A DNA stretch of 64,000 nucleotides from Bradyrhizobium sp. CB2312 (GCF_029714425.1 NZ_CP121668.1:7151501-7215500); one strand, 5' to 3'; numbered from the stretch's first letter, positions 8,105-17,589 are shown. The notes: generated from the letters alone by a model not told the origin. Numbers and translations: made by a program.

Positions 8105-9280
8105 TTAGCGAACCGGCGGAACTTTCCCGATCGACTGCGTCCCCGCTGACTTCCGCTCGCGCGGGATGTTGATCGCGTTCAGTAACCGCGCGACGCCGAT
8201 CATCATCAGCACTCCGGCAACACTAACCACGATCTGCATCGCAAGCCCCTCCGAAAGCTCGAGCAGCGTAAGGTGGCTGGCGAGCACCAGAAGGACGCCG
8301 AGACAATAGATCGGCAGCGAGTTCTCGCCACAGCACTTCGCGCAGCTCAGCACCGGCGTCGATAGCCTCTCCCAATTCCGCGGAATGAATCGTAGCGCCA
8401 CAATTGCAAGAGCCATAAAATGCAGCAGCCGTATCGGACTGAGATTCGATTTATCCGGTGGAAATAGCAGGTCCCTCAAACTTTGCGAGACCAGCGGCTC
8501 GATGCTCCAACTCTGCGCAAGGACTAGGCCCAAAACCAGATAGAGAACAGCCAGAACAAGCGTCAAGCGCGACATCAGCCACGGCCGGAATTTCGTTCCC
8601 TCAATGACGCACCATGCGCCCAGCACGATCAGAAACTGCCAAGCCAGCGGATTGAAGAACCAGACGCCGTTGGGCCAGGCGGAAACTCTCCAACCAAAGA
8701 CGTGCACGAGCGCGTAGATCAACAAGGACACCCCAAGCGTGACGTTCGGCGCTCGCAGCAGCAGCCATAGCAGCGGCGCGAACAGCACGTGAAAAATCAC
8801 GAAAACCGGCAGGACGTCAGTGTTGACAGGCCGGTATTGCAGGATTGCGGCGTGCGCAAGCGTCGCGCCCGGACGTTCGAGCAGAATGCGCGTATTGCTC
8901 CCGTCGGCCAGATCATCGCTGCCCGCAAGGTAGACCAGGATGGCGCAAGCGAGCGTAAGCAGTAGAAACGCCGCGTAGATGTCCCATCCCCGGCGCAGCG
9001 AACGGCCGATCATGCCGCTCCAGCCCTCGCGCTCACGCGTCCTGCCATAGGCCAGCGCACAGGTCACGCCCGAGAGGAACATGAAGATCTCGGCGGCATC
9101 GCAGAGACCGTAGTTGCGCGGTGTCAGCCAGCTCCCGATGTTATTGGGAACATGATCGAGAAAGATCCACCATAACGCGATCCCGCGGCAGACATCGATA
9201 CGCAGATCGCGGCCGTCCGCTCTGAACACCGGCGGAGCTTCGCCGAACAATCGCGTCGAGGTTTGAGTTCGATCGTCCAT
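8105..9280 (-). CDS. OpgC-family membrane protein (acyltransferase 3-like)
   Basis: A 391-residue polytopic membrane protein. The N-terminal block RDLRIDVCRGIALWWIFLDH and the following FMFLSGVTCALAYG are characteristic of OpgC proteins, which succinylate periplasmic glucans in enterobacteria and are common with unknown substrates in rhizobia. About ten hydrophobic segments follow. The protein ends in a basic cytoplasmic tail. It lies on the same strand as the sulfatase but about 250 bp upstream of that gene's start, so co-transcription is uncertain. A role in modifying osmoregulated periplasmic glucans is inferred from the family only. Confidence 0.8.
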   Translation of the reverse strand: MDDRTQTSTRLFGEAPPVFRADGRDLRIDVCRGIALWWIFLDHVPNNIGSWLTPRNYGLCDAAEIFMFLSGVTCALAYGRTREREGWSGMIGRSLRRGWDIYAAFLLLTLACAILVYLAGSDDLADGSNTRILLERPGATLAHAAILQYRPVNTDVLPVFVIFHVLFAPLLWLLLRAPNVTLGVSLLIYALVHVFGWRVSAWPNGVWFFNPLAWQFLIVLGAWCVIEGTKFRPWLMSRLTLVLAVLYLVLGLVLAQSWSIEPLVSQSLRDLLFPPDKSNLSPIRLLHFMALAIVALRFIPRNWERLSTPVLSCAKCCGENSLPIYCLGVLLVLASHLTLLELSEGLAMQIVVSVAGVLMMIGVARLLNAINIPRERKSAGTQSIGKVPPVR

Positions 9281-9326
9281 CTGTTGGCCCGCGCTCGCGC
9301 CTCATAAGGTCGATAACGCGCTCCAG

Positions 9327-9518
9327 CTACCCGATGGATGATGGGGGCTCCTTCGTCGCCCAGCTACTCCCTAGAGCGCCAGGGTCGGGAGGATCATCGT
9401 CCTCCCAAGGCGCTTCCAGGATTTTGTCGCCAACGCCCCGTATCAAGAGTTGCTTTCGCATTTCGGTGAAGCGGGCCCGGCAGTACTCGCGATAAAGCAT
9501 GTCGAGTATGGTGGACAT
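9327..9518 (-). CDS. Small hypothetical protein, 63 aa
   Basis: A short acidic/basic protein beginning MSTILDMLYREYCRARFTEM, followed by Lys/Leu-rich and then Asp/Pro-rich sequence; it has no signal peptide or membrane segment. A plausible ribosome binding site (GAAGAGG, seven bases before the ATG) supports translation. It resembles small unannotated proteins I recall from Bradyrhizobium, but I assign no function. It lies about 45 bp upstream of the opgC-like gene on the same strand. Confidence 0.5.
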   Translation of the reverse strand: MSTILDMLYREYCRARFTEMRKQLLIRGVGDKILEAPWEDDDPPDPGALGSSWATKEPPSSIG

Positions 9519-10069
9519 GATCGAACCTCTTCCTGATCACCACGGTCGCCGTCCCATGCGACAGATTTCGACCATTTCATCCGGCAGCTAAAAGGAACAG
9601 TGCCGGGAAGTGATTTGGGTCCGACGAACCTTAAAGGTGATGCAGCAATCAAGGCACGATAGGAAACCGGATCAGAGGACAGTGTTGTTCTGCGGAACTC
9701 GCGGGCCGATGAGCCCGATCAGTCGCGAGCAGTGCGATAAAGTTGGATCTGGTCTTGCAGCCAGGGATGTTTCAAACTGGATCCGATGGCAGCAATTTGA
9801 AATAGAGCCATTACAATCATCTCCTCTTAAAGGAGATATTTGCACGCGGCATTTGCAATCAAAAATTGCCGTAATTTTCTGGTCGCCACGTGAGCCAGTT
9901 CACATCAGCATCAATCACAGGTGAATGAGACTAGCAGACAAATGAAGTAGCTTCTTGGAATCCTGCGCACCTGAGGAGACGGTCGGTGCGCGAATTGCAA
10001 AATACGGATACCGGCAGCTGGCCTGCCGCAGCATTTTGACGCAGTGGCTTATCAAGGCTGGAGGTCCCC
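9519..10069. other. Intergenic region upstream of the AraC gene
   Basis: No gene is supported in these 551 bases. The only clear structure is a perfect inverted repeat, ATCTCCT-5 nt-AGGAGAT, at 9819-9837. It could be an operator or a small hairpin. Base composition is visibly more AT-rich around 9780-9920 than in the flanking genes. Confidence 0.6.
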
Positions 10070-11062
10070 ATGTCTACGGACGCAGCCAATTTCGTATCGC
10101 ATCGATTCTCGACGCGCGAGCATCCGGAGCGGATGCGACTTCCACTATGGCGCGAGAGGTTTGTACGGGGAATAGTTCACGTCGATATCGAACCTCTAAC
10201 GAACGGTCCGTTTCAAGCCGACGCAACATTGCAAGCGCTCCGGGGTCTACGCACGCTCGCACTGAAAGGCTCTCCCATGCGCTTCAAGCGCTTGCGGGCA
10301 AGCGTTGCTGACGGCGACGACTCGATCGGCCTCATCGTCTGTTTACCCGGCAAAAGCCGTTTGTCGCAGCGCGGCCGGGACATCGAGCTTTGCGCCGGCG
10401 ACGCAACCTCGATTCTGCATTCGGAGCCCGCTACCGTCACCTATATCGACGGAATGCTATTTGGTCTGGCGGTACCCCGAGAGGCGCTTGCGCAGCGCGT
10501 GACAGACATCGAGAGCCTCGCCATGCGGTCCATTCCTCAGCGAAATGAACCACTCCGCCTCCTCATGGCCTATCTGAAGTCAGCATTTAAGGAGGGTGCT
10601 CTGGCCGCCCCCAAGCTGCGTGATGTGGTCGCAGCTCACACCTGTGATCTTGTTGCGCTCGCGGTCAGCGAGTGCGCTCCCTTGGGCGAGAGCGACGCGA
10701 GTGCGGTCGTGGCCGCGCGCCACAGCGCCGTACTCGACTACATCGCGGCACACTTTCAGAAGCCTGGGCTTAGCGTCGAGGAGGTCGCTCATCGCCAAGG
10801 CATTTCACCTCGCTATCTGCAGCGCCTGATGGCGTCATCAGGATCATCGTTCACCGGGCACGTGAATGAGCTACGTCTCCAACTTGCGTTCAAACTGTTG
10901 ACCGAGGCGCGCGTCAACGCGCAGCTCATTTCCGATATCGCGCTGGAGGTAGGCTTCTCGGATGTTTCGCATTTCAATCGCCTGTTCCGAGCTCGCTTCG
11001 GCGATTCGCCGCGTGGGGTCCGTTACACCGGCAGGGATGCCGGCCGAGCCACCTGCCCCTGA
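10070..11062 (+). CDS. AraC-family transcriptional regulator
   Basis: A 330-residue regulator. The ATG is preceded by GGAGG at good spacing. The N-terminal two-thirds is a ligand-binding/dimerisation region of the AraC_binding_2 type (PLWRERFVRG and the following beta-rich sequence). The C-terminal 100 residues form the double helix-turn-helix: SVEEVAHRQGISPRYLQRL in the first unit and ISDIALEVGFSDVSHFNRLF in the second, ending with the usual RARFGDSP block. The target is unknown. The next element downstream is an insertion sequence, so any original partner genes on that side may have been lost. Confidence 0.92.
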   Translation: MSTDAANFVSHRFSTREHPERMRLPLWRERFVRGIVHVDIEPLTNGPFQADATLQALRGLRTLALKGSPMRFKRLRASVADGDDSIGLIVCLPGKSRLSQRGRDIELCAGDATSILHSEPATVTYIDGMLFGLAVPREALAQRVTDIESLAMRSIPQRNEPLRLLMAYLKSAFKEGALAAPKLRDVVAAHTCDLVALAVSECAPLGESDASAVVAARHSAVLDYIAAHFQKPGLSVEEVAHRQGISPRYLQRLMASSGSSFTGHVNELRLQLAFKLLTEARVNAQLISDIALEVGFSDVSHFNRLFRARFGDSPRGVRYTGRDAGRATCP

Positions 11063-11107
11063 TCGGCGCGTGCGCGAGATCCCGCTAGCGAATGTCCGCA
11101 TTGGGTC

Positions 11108-12758
11108 TTGGTTGTGTGCAAACGGATAGGTCGGACGCGGCGTGGTCGCCAATCATTGCAGGCGGCCGGTGCTGACGCATCGGATCGTCCAATGACCGGC
11201 CAAAGTGGGTATCGCGACGGGGTATTGCGGTTTTGGACGCGCTTTCCGGCCTTCAGGCGGCGCGGATGGCTGCAATCAGGCGCGGTTTGCCGACGATGTT
11301 CATCACCCGTGTGAGGTTATAGGCGAGAACATGCAGCGCCATCTCAGCGGCGACATTCCGTAGGCGCTTCATCAGGAAGTGGGTCGCACCCATACGGGCT
11401 TTGATCGTGCCGAAGGGATGCTCGACTGTCTCACGTCGCGTCCGCATGGCGTCAGGATTGGAATCGAGCCGTCGCTGGACCTCCTCGACCACATGCTCAT
11501 GCTCCCAGCGCGTGATCCGGCGCTCCTTGGACGGCGTACATTGGCTCTTGATCGCGCAGCCTTGGCATGCCGCCGTCGACCAGTAACGGCGCAGCGTCAT
11601 TCCATGCTCGATGTTGGTGAAGTGATAGGGCAGCAGCTGGCCCGATGGGCAGCGGTAGACATCCTCATCAGGCAGGTAGGCGAAGTCCTGTTTGCCGAAC
11701 CGGCCCTCCGCCTTGGCGTTCGACGTCATGGGCTTGGGCAAGGTGACTGCAACGCCAGCCTCTTCGCAGGCCAATATCTCCTCTCCGTCGAAGTAGCCAC
11801 GATCGGCGACCGCATCGAGTTTGTCCACTGCGAGCACTTCTTTGGCCTGCTTCGACATCCGAGCAAGCTGCCCACGGTCGTTGCCGACGTTTATGACCTC
11901 GTGCGTCACAATCAGATGGTGTTCGGTGTCCACCGCGACCTGGACGTTGTAGCCGACGACACCCGATCCGCGTCCGCTGGTGGCCATCGAACGGGCATCC
12001 GGATCGGTCAGCGATATCTGTTGATCCGGCGTGTTGCGCATCTGCGCATCAAGCACTTCCAGGCGGCTCATCTCCTGCTTCAGCCGAGCGATCTTTTCCT
12101 TGATCCTCGTCGTCTTGATGCTGATCGCTTCCGATGGCTCCTGCCGATCGGCGCTATCGAGTTGACGCAGATATCGACCGACGCTTTCCTCGATCTGCGC
12201 CATCCGCCTTGCCATCTTGGCATGCGTGAAGTTGCGGTCGCGGTTGTTCACCGCCTTGAACTTGCTGCCGTCGATTGCGACGCTTGCGGTCTGCAACAGG
12301 CCCATTTGCCGGCATAGTGCAACGAACTTCGCGCAAACCTTCCGGATCGCCGCGCCGTTATCCTTCCGGAAATCGGCGATCGTCTTGTGATCGGGAGCCA
12401 GGCGCCCAATCAGCCACATTACCTCGACATTGCGGCACGTCTCACGTTCCAGGCGGCGACTGGATTGCAGCCGATTGAGATAACCGTAGATGTAAAGCTT
12501 CAGAAGGACTGCCGGATGATAGGAGGGCCGGCCCGTCTCCTTGGCGATCACACGCTCAAACCCCATTCCATGCAGGTCGAGCGCCTCGACGAACACATCG
12601 ATCACGTGGACCGCGTTGTCCTCGCCTACCCAATCCTCCAGACATTCCGGCAAGAGCGTCAGCTGGGATCTGTCCGCGCCTTCAACGAAGCGTCCCATCC
12701 GTATCCCCCATCAGGAAACGGAAGAATCCTAGCCGACTCGTGACTTTTCACACAGCCA
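11108..12758 (-). mobile_element. IS1182-family insertion sequence
   Basis: A 1.65-kb element containing one transposase gene. The left end (from 11109) reads TGGTTGTGTGCAAA; the reverse complement of the right end (to 12758) reads TGGCTGTGTGAAAA, so 12 of 14 positions match as terminal inverted repeats. GGGTC occurs directly outside both ends (11103-11107 and 12759-12763) and may be a target duplication. The ends were found by eye and could be off by a base or two. Confidence 0.7.
11253..12698 (-). CDS. IS1182-family transposase
   Basis: A 481-residue DDE transposase that moves its own element. It starts with MGRFVEGADRSQLTLLPECL and has the DUF772-type N-terminal domain (YHPAVLLKLYIYGYLNRLQSSRRLE, APDHKTIADFRKDN), followed by the catalytic region with VAIDGSKFKAVN, VADRGYFDGEEI and the late REXXXEHPFG-TIK-type block near RRETVEHPFGTIKARMG. 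The reading frame is full length and uninterrupted, and a GGGGGAT site precedes the ATG, so the element may be active. It lies wholly inside the imperfect terminal repeats described for the element. Confidence 0.93.
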   Translation of the reverse strand: MGRFVEGADRSQLTLLPECLEDWVGEDNAVHVIDVFVEALDLHGMGFERVIAKETGRPSYHPAVLLKLYIYGYLNRLQSSRRLERETCRNVEVMWLIGRLAPDHKTIADFRKDNGAAIRKVCAKFVALCRQMGLLQTASVAIDGSKFKAVNNRDRNFTHAKMARRMAQIEESVGRYLRQLDSADRQEPSEAISIKTTRIKEKIARLKQEMSRLEVLDAQMRNTPDQQISLTDPDARSMATSGRGSGVVGYNVQVAVDTEHHLIVTHEVINVGNDRGQLARMSKQAKEVLAVDKLDAVADRGYFDGEEILACEEAGVAVTLPKPMTSNAKAEGRFGKQDFAYLPDEDVYRCPSGQLLPYHFTNIEHGMTLRRYWSTAACQGCAIKSQCTPSKERRITRWEHEHVVEEVQRRLDSNPDAMRTRRETVEHPFGTIKARMGATHFLMKRLRNVAAEMALHVLAYNLTRVMNIVGKPRLIAAIRAA

Positions 12759-13100
12759 GGGTCAAAACCAGTAACGCTCAACCCGAGCAGATGCTTTCCG
12801 CTCGGCCATCAGCTGCTGACGTTGCCTCAATGAGTACACGCCCTTCTGTAATGGGCCCGATGATGTCAAGCCTCCCGAGTGAACGCCACGCCGCCGAGCT
12901 CATGCTTCTGTTCGTGGTCGACGCCTGGCCGCCACATCATGCTGTCAGAGGGAGCGGTGAGCCTATCTAGATACGCGTGGTTCGTCGGACGACGCCACTG
13001 GGCGTGTAACGGCTTCACCGCATCCACCGTCCCGGCGACGGGACTTCGGGCACCGGGCTTCAGTTCATCCCGGTTGCGTTCTTGATCTCCTCCACGTCTT
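12759..13100. other. Noncoding stretch between the two insertion sequences
   Basis: This stretch holds 342 bases with no supported gene. The right part presumably belongs to the IS110-family element whose transposase ends at 13101; such elements carry noncoding ends that can encode a guide (bridge) RNA. The left part begins with the GGGTC repeat flanking the IS1182 element. I could not place the IS110 boundary, since this family lacks clear terminal repeats. Confidence 0.5.
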
Positions 13101-14135
13101 CTATGCTGCGATTGAGCCCGCTTCGGCCCATCGGTAAGTCGTGCCATCGACCCAGATCCGATGCAGGATCACTGCGAGCTTGCGTGCCAAGGCGACCTTT
13201 GCGCGCTTCGAGCCTCTCCGCTTGGCGACGTCCATCCCCCAGCGTTTGAGTTTTGAGAACCGCGTGATGCGCGATAGCAGAACGTTGGCGGCTTCATACA
13301 AGGCCGTCCGCACCGTCTCATCGCCGGCCAGCGTGATTCCGCCCGTGACGTCCTTTTCTCCCGATTGATATTTCTTTGGCGTGAGCCCGAACAGCGCGCC
13401 TGCTGCCTTTGACTTTACAATGCGATGAGGATCATCAATCGCCGATTTGTAGGTGATGGCCACCAGGGGACCAACGCCTGGTACTGTCATAAGCCGGCGG
13501 CAGACTGCATCATCACGCACAATTGCCAGCACAGCCTTGTGTAGTCTTCCGTATTCTGCCTTCAGGGCCGATCGTGCCGAAAGCATCGCACCAGCAATGC
13601 GCTCCAATGTCGCCTGGCCTGCAACCAACTCTCGAATCCGCGCTTCGAAATTCCTTCGCGTCACCGGGCCAACCTTCAGACCGAAGCCGCGCAAAATCCC
13701 TCGGATACTTAATTCTACATCGATCAGCCGCCCGAGAAGCTGTTTGCGTGCGATCAGGAGTGCCCGGATCTCTTGCGCATCAACCGACTTTGCGTGTACC
13801 TGCCGAAACCATCCCATCCGGATCAACTGGGCGATCCCGCGGGCATCCTTGCGATCCGTCTTGACCGTCATTGCAGATAATGCGGCCTTCACGTGCCGCG
13901 TTTCCAGCAGAACTGTTTCAAATCCTGCACCTTTCAGGCCTGCATGCAGCCATTGCGACAGCGGCCCAGCCTCCAGCCCGATCCGCTTCACTGCAAAGCC
14001 GAGCGTCTCAAAAAACTCAACTAAGGCGTCGGGTTCGCTTGCGACCTTCGCTTCCTTCAGGATCTTACCCTGGGCGTCCACAACACACACGCTCGACAGT
14101 TCCAATGACACGTCGATTCCGGCATAATTCTCCAC
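13101..14135 (-). CDS. IS110-family transposase (DEDD recombinase)
   Basis: A 344-residue transposase. The GTG at 14135 is chosen because GGAGGA lies five bases upstream and the protein then begins VENYAGIDVS, the usual start of the family; an upstream extension of the frame is not needed. The N-terminal RuvC-like DEDD domain shows GIDVS, GLEAG and KTDRKDA. The C-terminal Transposase_20 domain shows MTVPGVGPLVA and a GLTPKKYQSGEKD block carrying the catalytic-serine region. The gene is intact. The element ends just downstream of the TIM-barrel isomerase gene (stop at 14254), which seems complete. Confidence 0.92.
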   Translation of the reverse strand: MENYAGIDVSLELSSVCVVDAQGKILKEAKVASEPDALVEFFETLGFAVKRIGLEAGPLSQWLHAGLKGAGFETVLLETRHVKAALSAMTVKTDRKDARGIAQLIRMGWFRQVHAKSVDAQEIRALLIARKQLLGRLIDVELSIRGILRGFGLKVGPVTRRNFEARIRELVAGQATLERIAGAMLSARSALKAEYGRLHKAVLAIVRDDAVCRRLMTVPGVGPLVAITYKSAIDDPHRIVKSKAAGALFGLTPKKYQSGEKDVTGGITLAGDETVRTALYEAANVLLSRITRFSKLKRWGMDVAKRRGSKRAKVALARKLAVILHRIWVDGTTYRWAEAGSIAA

Positions 14136-14253
14136 GGCTGTCCTCCGTCTCCAGATGCTTGGGGCCGACTCAAGTCGTGACCCCGTTTCATCATCTATCG
14201 GGGGACAGCCACCATCATGACCCCTTGCTCCGGAGCCGGGCCCATTACCGCAT

Positions 14254-15117
14254 CTAGACCACCGTCTTGTGCCGCGCGATGCAGGTGCGCAGCACCTCGT
14301 CCATCGGCTTGCCCCACCAGTCGTTGGAGAAGATTTCGATCTCCGAATAACCGGCAAACCCCTGCGCTTCGACGGCAGCGCGGGCCGATTTGATGTCGAT
14401 CACGCCATCGCCCATCATGCCGCGGTCGTTGAGGATGTCCTTGGTCGGCACCAGCCAGTCGCAGACATGGAATGCGAGCAGGCGATCCTTGCCGGCGCGC
14501 GCGATCTGGCCCATCAGCTCCGGGTCCCACCAGATGTGATAGACGTCGAGCGCGACGCCGAGCATGCCGCTGCGGCCGGGATCGAGCCGGTCGCAGATGT
14601 CGAGCGCCTGCTTTGTCGTGTTCACGCAGGCCCGGTCGGCGGCATAGGCCGGATGCAAGGGCTCGATCGCCAGCGGCAGCTTTGCCTGCCGGGCGTAGTC
14701 GAGCATATCGGCAAGAGCTTCCTCGACCTGCCCGCGCGCGGCCACGATGTTCTTCGAGGCCTCGCTGCCCGGCCGCGAATATTGCGGCAGGCCGCCGACG
14801 ACGAGGACGATGCAGGAGGCCCCCAGCGCCTTGGCTTCATCGACGCAGCGCCGGTTATCGTCACGCACCTCGCCCCGGCGCGAGGCGTCCGAGGTGAACA
14901 TGCCGCCGCGGCAATAGCCTGAGAGATCGAGGCCGGCATCGCGCACCGCGCGCGCGGCGCGGTCGAGACCAACGGCAGCGACCTGGTCGCGCCAGGGATC
15001 GATGGCGCGAATGCCATGCCTGGCACAGGCATCGATGATCTCGACGAGGTTACCCTGCTTGCGGACGGTCGCCGTGTTCAGCGACAGCCAGCGATGGTCG
15101 AACGAGAAATCACGCAT
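14254..15117 (-). CDS. Sugar phosphate isomerase/epimerase (AP-endonuclease-2 TIM barrel)
   Basis: A 287-residue TIM-barrel protein of the xylose isomerase-like/IolE superfamily. It has the expected metal-site pattern: AIEPLHP mid-protein, GVALDVYHIWWDPE, LLAFHVCDW and a late SEIEIFSNDWW. The start at 15117 shares one base with the stop of the upstream DUF993 gene (TGATG), indicating translational coupling; an open extension upstream of this start is only overlap with that gene. It is the last gene of a seven-gene leftward series. An isomerase or dehydratase of a keto-sugar or cyclitol is likely, but the substrate cannot be read from the sequence. Confidence 0.85.
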   Translation of the reverse strand: MRDFSFDHRWLSLNTATVRKQGNLVEIIDACARHGIRAIDPWRDQVAAVGLDRAARAVRDAGLDLSGYCRGGMFTSDASRRGEVRDDNRRCVDEAKALGASCIVLVVGGLPQYSRPGSEASKNIVAARGQVEEALADMLDYARQAKLPLAIEPLHPAYAADRACVNTTKQALDICDRLDPGRSGMLGVALDVYHIWWDPELMGQIARAGKDRLLAFHVCDWLVPTKDILNDRGMMGDGVIDIKSARAAVEAQGFAGYSEIEIFSNDWWGKPMDEVLRTCIARHKTVV

Positions 15118-16307
15118 CAGGATTCGATACCGTGGGTAGCGAGCACGGTCTTCATCCGCTGCGTCGCAAGTTCGGGATTGGCCAGCAGGCCGGCCTTGTC
15201 GGCGAGGCGGAACAGCTCGGCCAGATGCAACGTGGAACGCGTGCTCTCCTGACCACCGACCATGGTGAAATGATCCTGGTGGCCGTTGAGATACGCCATG
15301 AACACGACGCCGGTCTTGTAGAAGCGCGTCGGCGCCTTGAAGATGTGGCGTGACAGCGGCACCGTCGGGCCCAGCACATCGTGGAAGCCGGCTTCGTCGC
15401 CGGACGCGAGCCGCGACAGCGCGTAGGATGCCGCCGGCGCGATGGCATCGAAGATACCGAGCAGCGCGTGCGAAAAACCTTGGCTGTCGCCGGCGATCAG
15501 CTCCGCGTAGTTGAAGTCGTCGCCGGTATACATCTTGATGCGCTTGTCCAGGCGCCGGCGCATGTCGATCTCGCGCTGCTTGTCGAGCAGCGAGACCTTG
15601 ACGCCGTCGACCTTGGCGGCGTTGTTGTTGATGATGGCCACCGCAATGTCCATCGCCTTGTCGAGATCCCCGGTGCCCCAATATCCGGTCAGCGCTGGAT
15701 CGAACATGTCACCGAGCCAGTGGATGATCACGGGTTCACGAACCTGCGACAGTACGCGGTTGTAGACCTTGGCGTAGTCGTCGGCGCTGCGGCCGAGTTT
15801 TGCCAACGCGCGCGAGGCCATCAGGATGATGCGGCCGCCGACCTTCTCGACGGCCGAGAGCTGCTCCTCATAGGCCCGGATCACGTCGTCGAGGCTCTTG
15901 GCATCGTCCACTGCGAGGTGATCGGTGCCGGCGCCGGAGAACACCAGCGCATTGCGCCGCTTGGCGGCCGCGACCGAGCGCGTGATCAGCTCCAGCGAGG
16001 TCGGCCAGTCCAGGCCCATGCCACGCTGCGCGGTGTCCATGGCTTCGGCGACGCCGAGGCCGAGGTCCCAGACATGCTCGCGGAAGGCGATGGTCTTGTC
16101 CCAGTCGACTGCGGCGGAGAGCCAGGGATCGTTGTCGGCGAAGGGATCGGCCACCGTATGCACGGCCGAGAAGGCGATGCGGTTCAGCGGGCCCTCGAGC
16201 TTTGCGGGAAACGTGCGCGAGGCCGCGAGCCGATAGGTCTCGATCGAGCGATCGGCCTTCGGCAGCTTGAGCGATAGGGATGACATTGGCTGGACGGGCT
16301 TGTTCAT
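15117..16307 (-). CDS. DUF993 family protein (dihydrodipicolinate synthase-like)
   Basis: A 396-residue cytoplasmic protein of DUF993, thought to adopt an aldolase-like TIM barrel. The start at 16307 has GAGAGG upstream. Recognisable blocks include FSAVHTVADPFADNDPW, NALVFSGAGTDH, REPVIIHWLGDMFDPALTGYWG and DGVKVSLLDKQREI, whose Lys could be the Schiff-base residue of an aldolase. Its stop overlaps the start of the isomerase gene, and the Gfo/Idh gene lies 130 bp upstream with a palindromic repeat between. DUF993 genes are usually next to Gfo/Idh oxidoreductases and isomerases, as here, which points to a sugar-like catabolic route of unknown substrate. Confidence 0.85.
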   Translation of the reverse strand: MNKPVQPMSSLSLKLPKADRSIETYRLAASRTFPAKLEGPLNRIAFSAVHTVADPFADNDPWLSAAVDWDKTIAFREHVWDLGLGVAEAMDTAQRGMGLDWPTSLELITRSVAAAKRRNALVFSGAGTDHLAVDDAKSLDDVIRAYEEQLSAVEKVGGRIILMASRALAKLGRSADDYAKVYNRVLSQVREPVIIHWLGDMFDPALTGYWGTGDLDKAMDIAVAIINNNAAKVDGVKVSLLDKQREIDMRRRLDKRIKMYTGDDFNYAELIAGDSQGFSHALLGIFDAIAPAASYALSRLASGDEAGFHDVLGPTVPLSRHIFKAPTRFYKTGVVFMAYLNGHQDHFTMVGGQESTRSTLHLAELFRLADKAGLLANPELATQRMKTVLATHGIES

Positions 16308-16325
16308 GATTTCAGACCTCTCCCC

Positions 16326-16410
16326 GTCATTGCGAGGAGCGAAGCGACGAAGCAATCCAGACTGCCTCTGAGGAAAGACTCTGGATTGCTTCGCTTCGCT
16401 CGCAATGACG
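16326..16410. repeat. Dispersed palindromic repeat, copy A1
   Basis: It begins GTCATTGCGAGGAGCGAAGC and ends with the near reverse complement, so the whole can fold as a long hairpin with the inner pair AAGCAATCCAGA and TCTGGATTGCTT. Related copies lie at 39237-39321 and 44081-44167. All are intergenic. Confidence 0.85.
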
Positions 16411-16437
16411 GCTCAACAGACACTTATCCAATCAACC

Positions 16438-17589
16438 TCAGGCCTTGATCGGGGCGACGTCGATCCAGCGCCGCTCCTTCCAGCTCTTCAGCGCGCATTC
16501 GGCGAGCTGAACACCCTTGGCGCCTTCGAGCAGCGTGAACTTGTAAGGAGCGCCCTCATAGACGTGGCGGATGAACATCTCCCACTGCTCCTTGAAGCCG
16601 TTATCGTAGCTGACGTTGTCGGGCATCTTCTGCCAGTCGCCGTAGAAATCGTGCAGCCGCTTCTCGTCGGGATTCCACACCGGCCGCGGCGTTGCCTGCC
16701 GCGCCTGGATCATGCAGTCGGTGAGGCCCGCAACTGCCGAGCCCAGCGTGCCATCGACCTGGAAGGTGACGAGGTCGTCGCGATAGACGCGCGTCACCCA
16801 GGACATGTTGATGTGGGCGATGACGCCGCCCTTGAGCTGGAACGTCGCGTAGGCGGAATCGTCCGCGGTCGCCTTGTACTTCTTGCCCTGCTCGTCGTAG
16901 CGCTCGGGAATGTCGGTGTTGCCGATGCACATCACGCTCTCGACCTCGCCGAAGAGATTGTCGAGCACGTAGCGCCAGTGGCAGACCATGTCGAGGATGA
17001 TGCCGCCGCCATCCTCGCTGCGGTAGTTCCAGGACGGCCGCTGCGCCTCCTGCCAGCCGCCTTCGAACACCCAATAGCCGAACTCGCCGCGCACCGAGAG
17101 GATGCGGCCGAAGAAGCCGGAGTCGCGCAAGAAGGCGATCTTCTTCAGGCCAGGCAGGAACAGCTTGTCCTGCACCGTGCCGTGCTTGACGCCCTTGGCA
17201 TTGGCAAGCTTCACGACCTCGACGGCTTCCTCGAAATTCGTCGCGATCGGCTTCTCGCAATAGACGTGCTTGCCGGCGTTGATCGCTTGGGTGAGCAGGC
17301 CCGGGCGCGCCTGCGTGGTCGCGGCGTCGAAGAACATGGTGTCGTTCTTGTCGGCGAGCGCCGCATCGAGGTCGGTGGTCCAGCGCGTGATGTTGTAGCG
17401 CTTGGCGAGCGCCTCGACCTTGTCGGCGCTGCGGCCGACCAGGATCGGATCGGGCATGATGCGGTCGCCGTTCTTCAGGCGGACGCCGCCCTGGTCGCGG
17501 ATCGCGACGATCGAGCGGATCAGATGCTGGTTGAGCCCCATGCGGCCGGTGACGCCGTTCATGATGAGGCCGAGGCGTTGGGTGGTCAT
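16438..17589 (-). CDS. Gfo/Idh/MocA family NAD(P)-dependent oxidoreductase
   Basis: A 383-residue dehydrogenase. The ATG at 17589 has AGGAG eight bases upstream. The N-terminal Rossmann fold shows MNGVTGRMG (about 10-18), followed by the family's catalytic VYCEKPIATN block. The C-terminal half is the mixed alpha/beta substrate domain with GGGIILDMVCHW. Its start overlaps the stop of the enolase-superfamily gene by four bases (ATGA), so the two are translationally coupled. With DUF993 and the isomerase it probably forms one pathway in which a hydroxyl of a sugar or cyclitol-like acid is oxidised. The substrate is not identifiable. Confidence 0.9.
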   Translation of the reverse strand: MTTQRLGLIMNGVTGRMGLNQHLIRSIVAIRDQGGVRLKNGDRIMPDPILVGRSADKVEALAKRYNITRWTTDLDAALADKNDTMFFDAATTQARPGLLTQAINAGKHVYCEKPIATNFEEAVEVVKLANAKGVKHGTVQDKLFLPGLKKIAFLRDSGFFGRILSVRGEFGYWVFEGGWQEAQRPSWNYRSEDGGGIILDMVCHWRYVLDNLFGEVESVMCIGNTDIPERYDEQGKKYKATADDSAYATFQLKGGVIAHINMSWVTRVYRDDLVTFQVDGTLGSAVAGLTDCMIQARQATPRPVWNPDEKRLHDFYGDWQKMPDNVSYDNGFKEQWEMFIRHVYEGAPYKFTLLEGAKGVQLAECALKSWKERRWIDVAPIKA

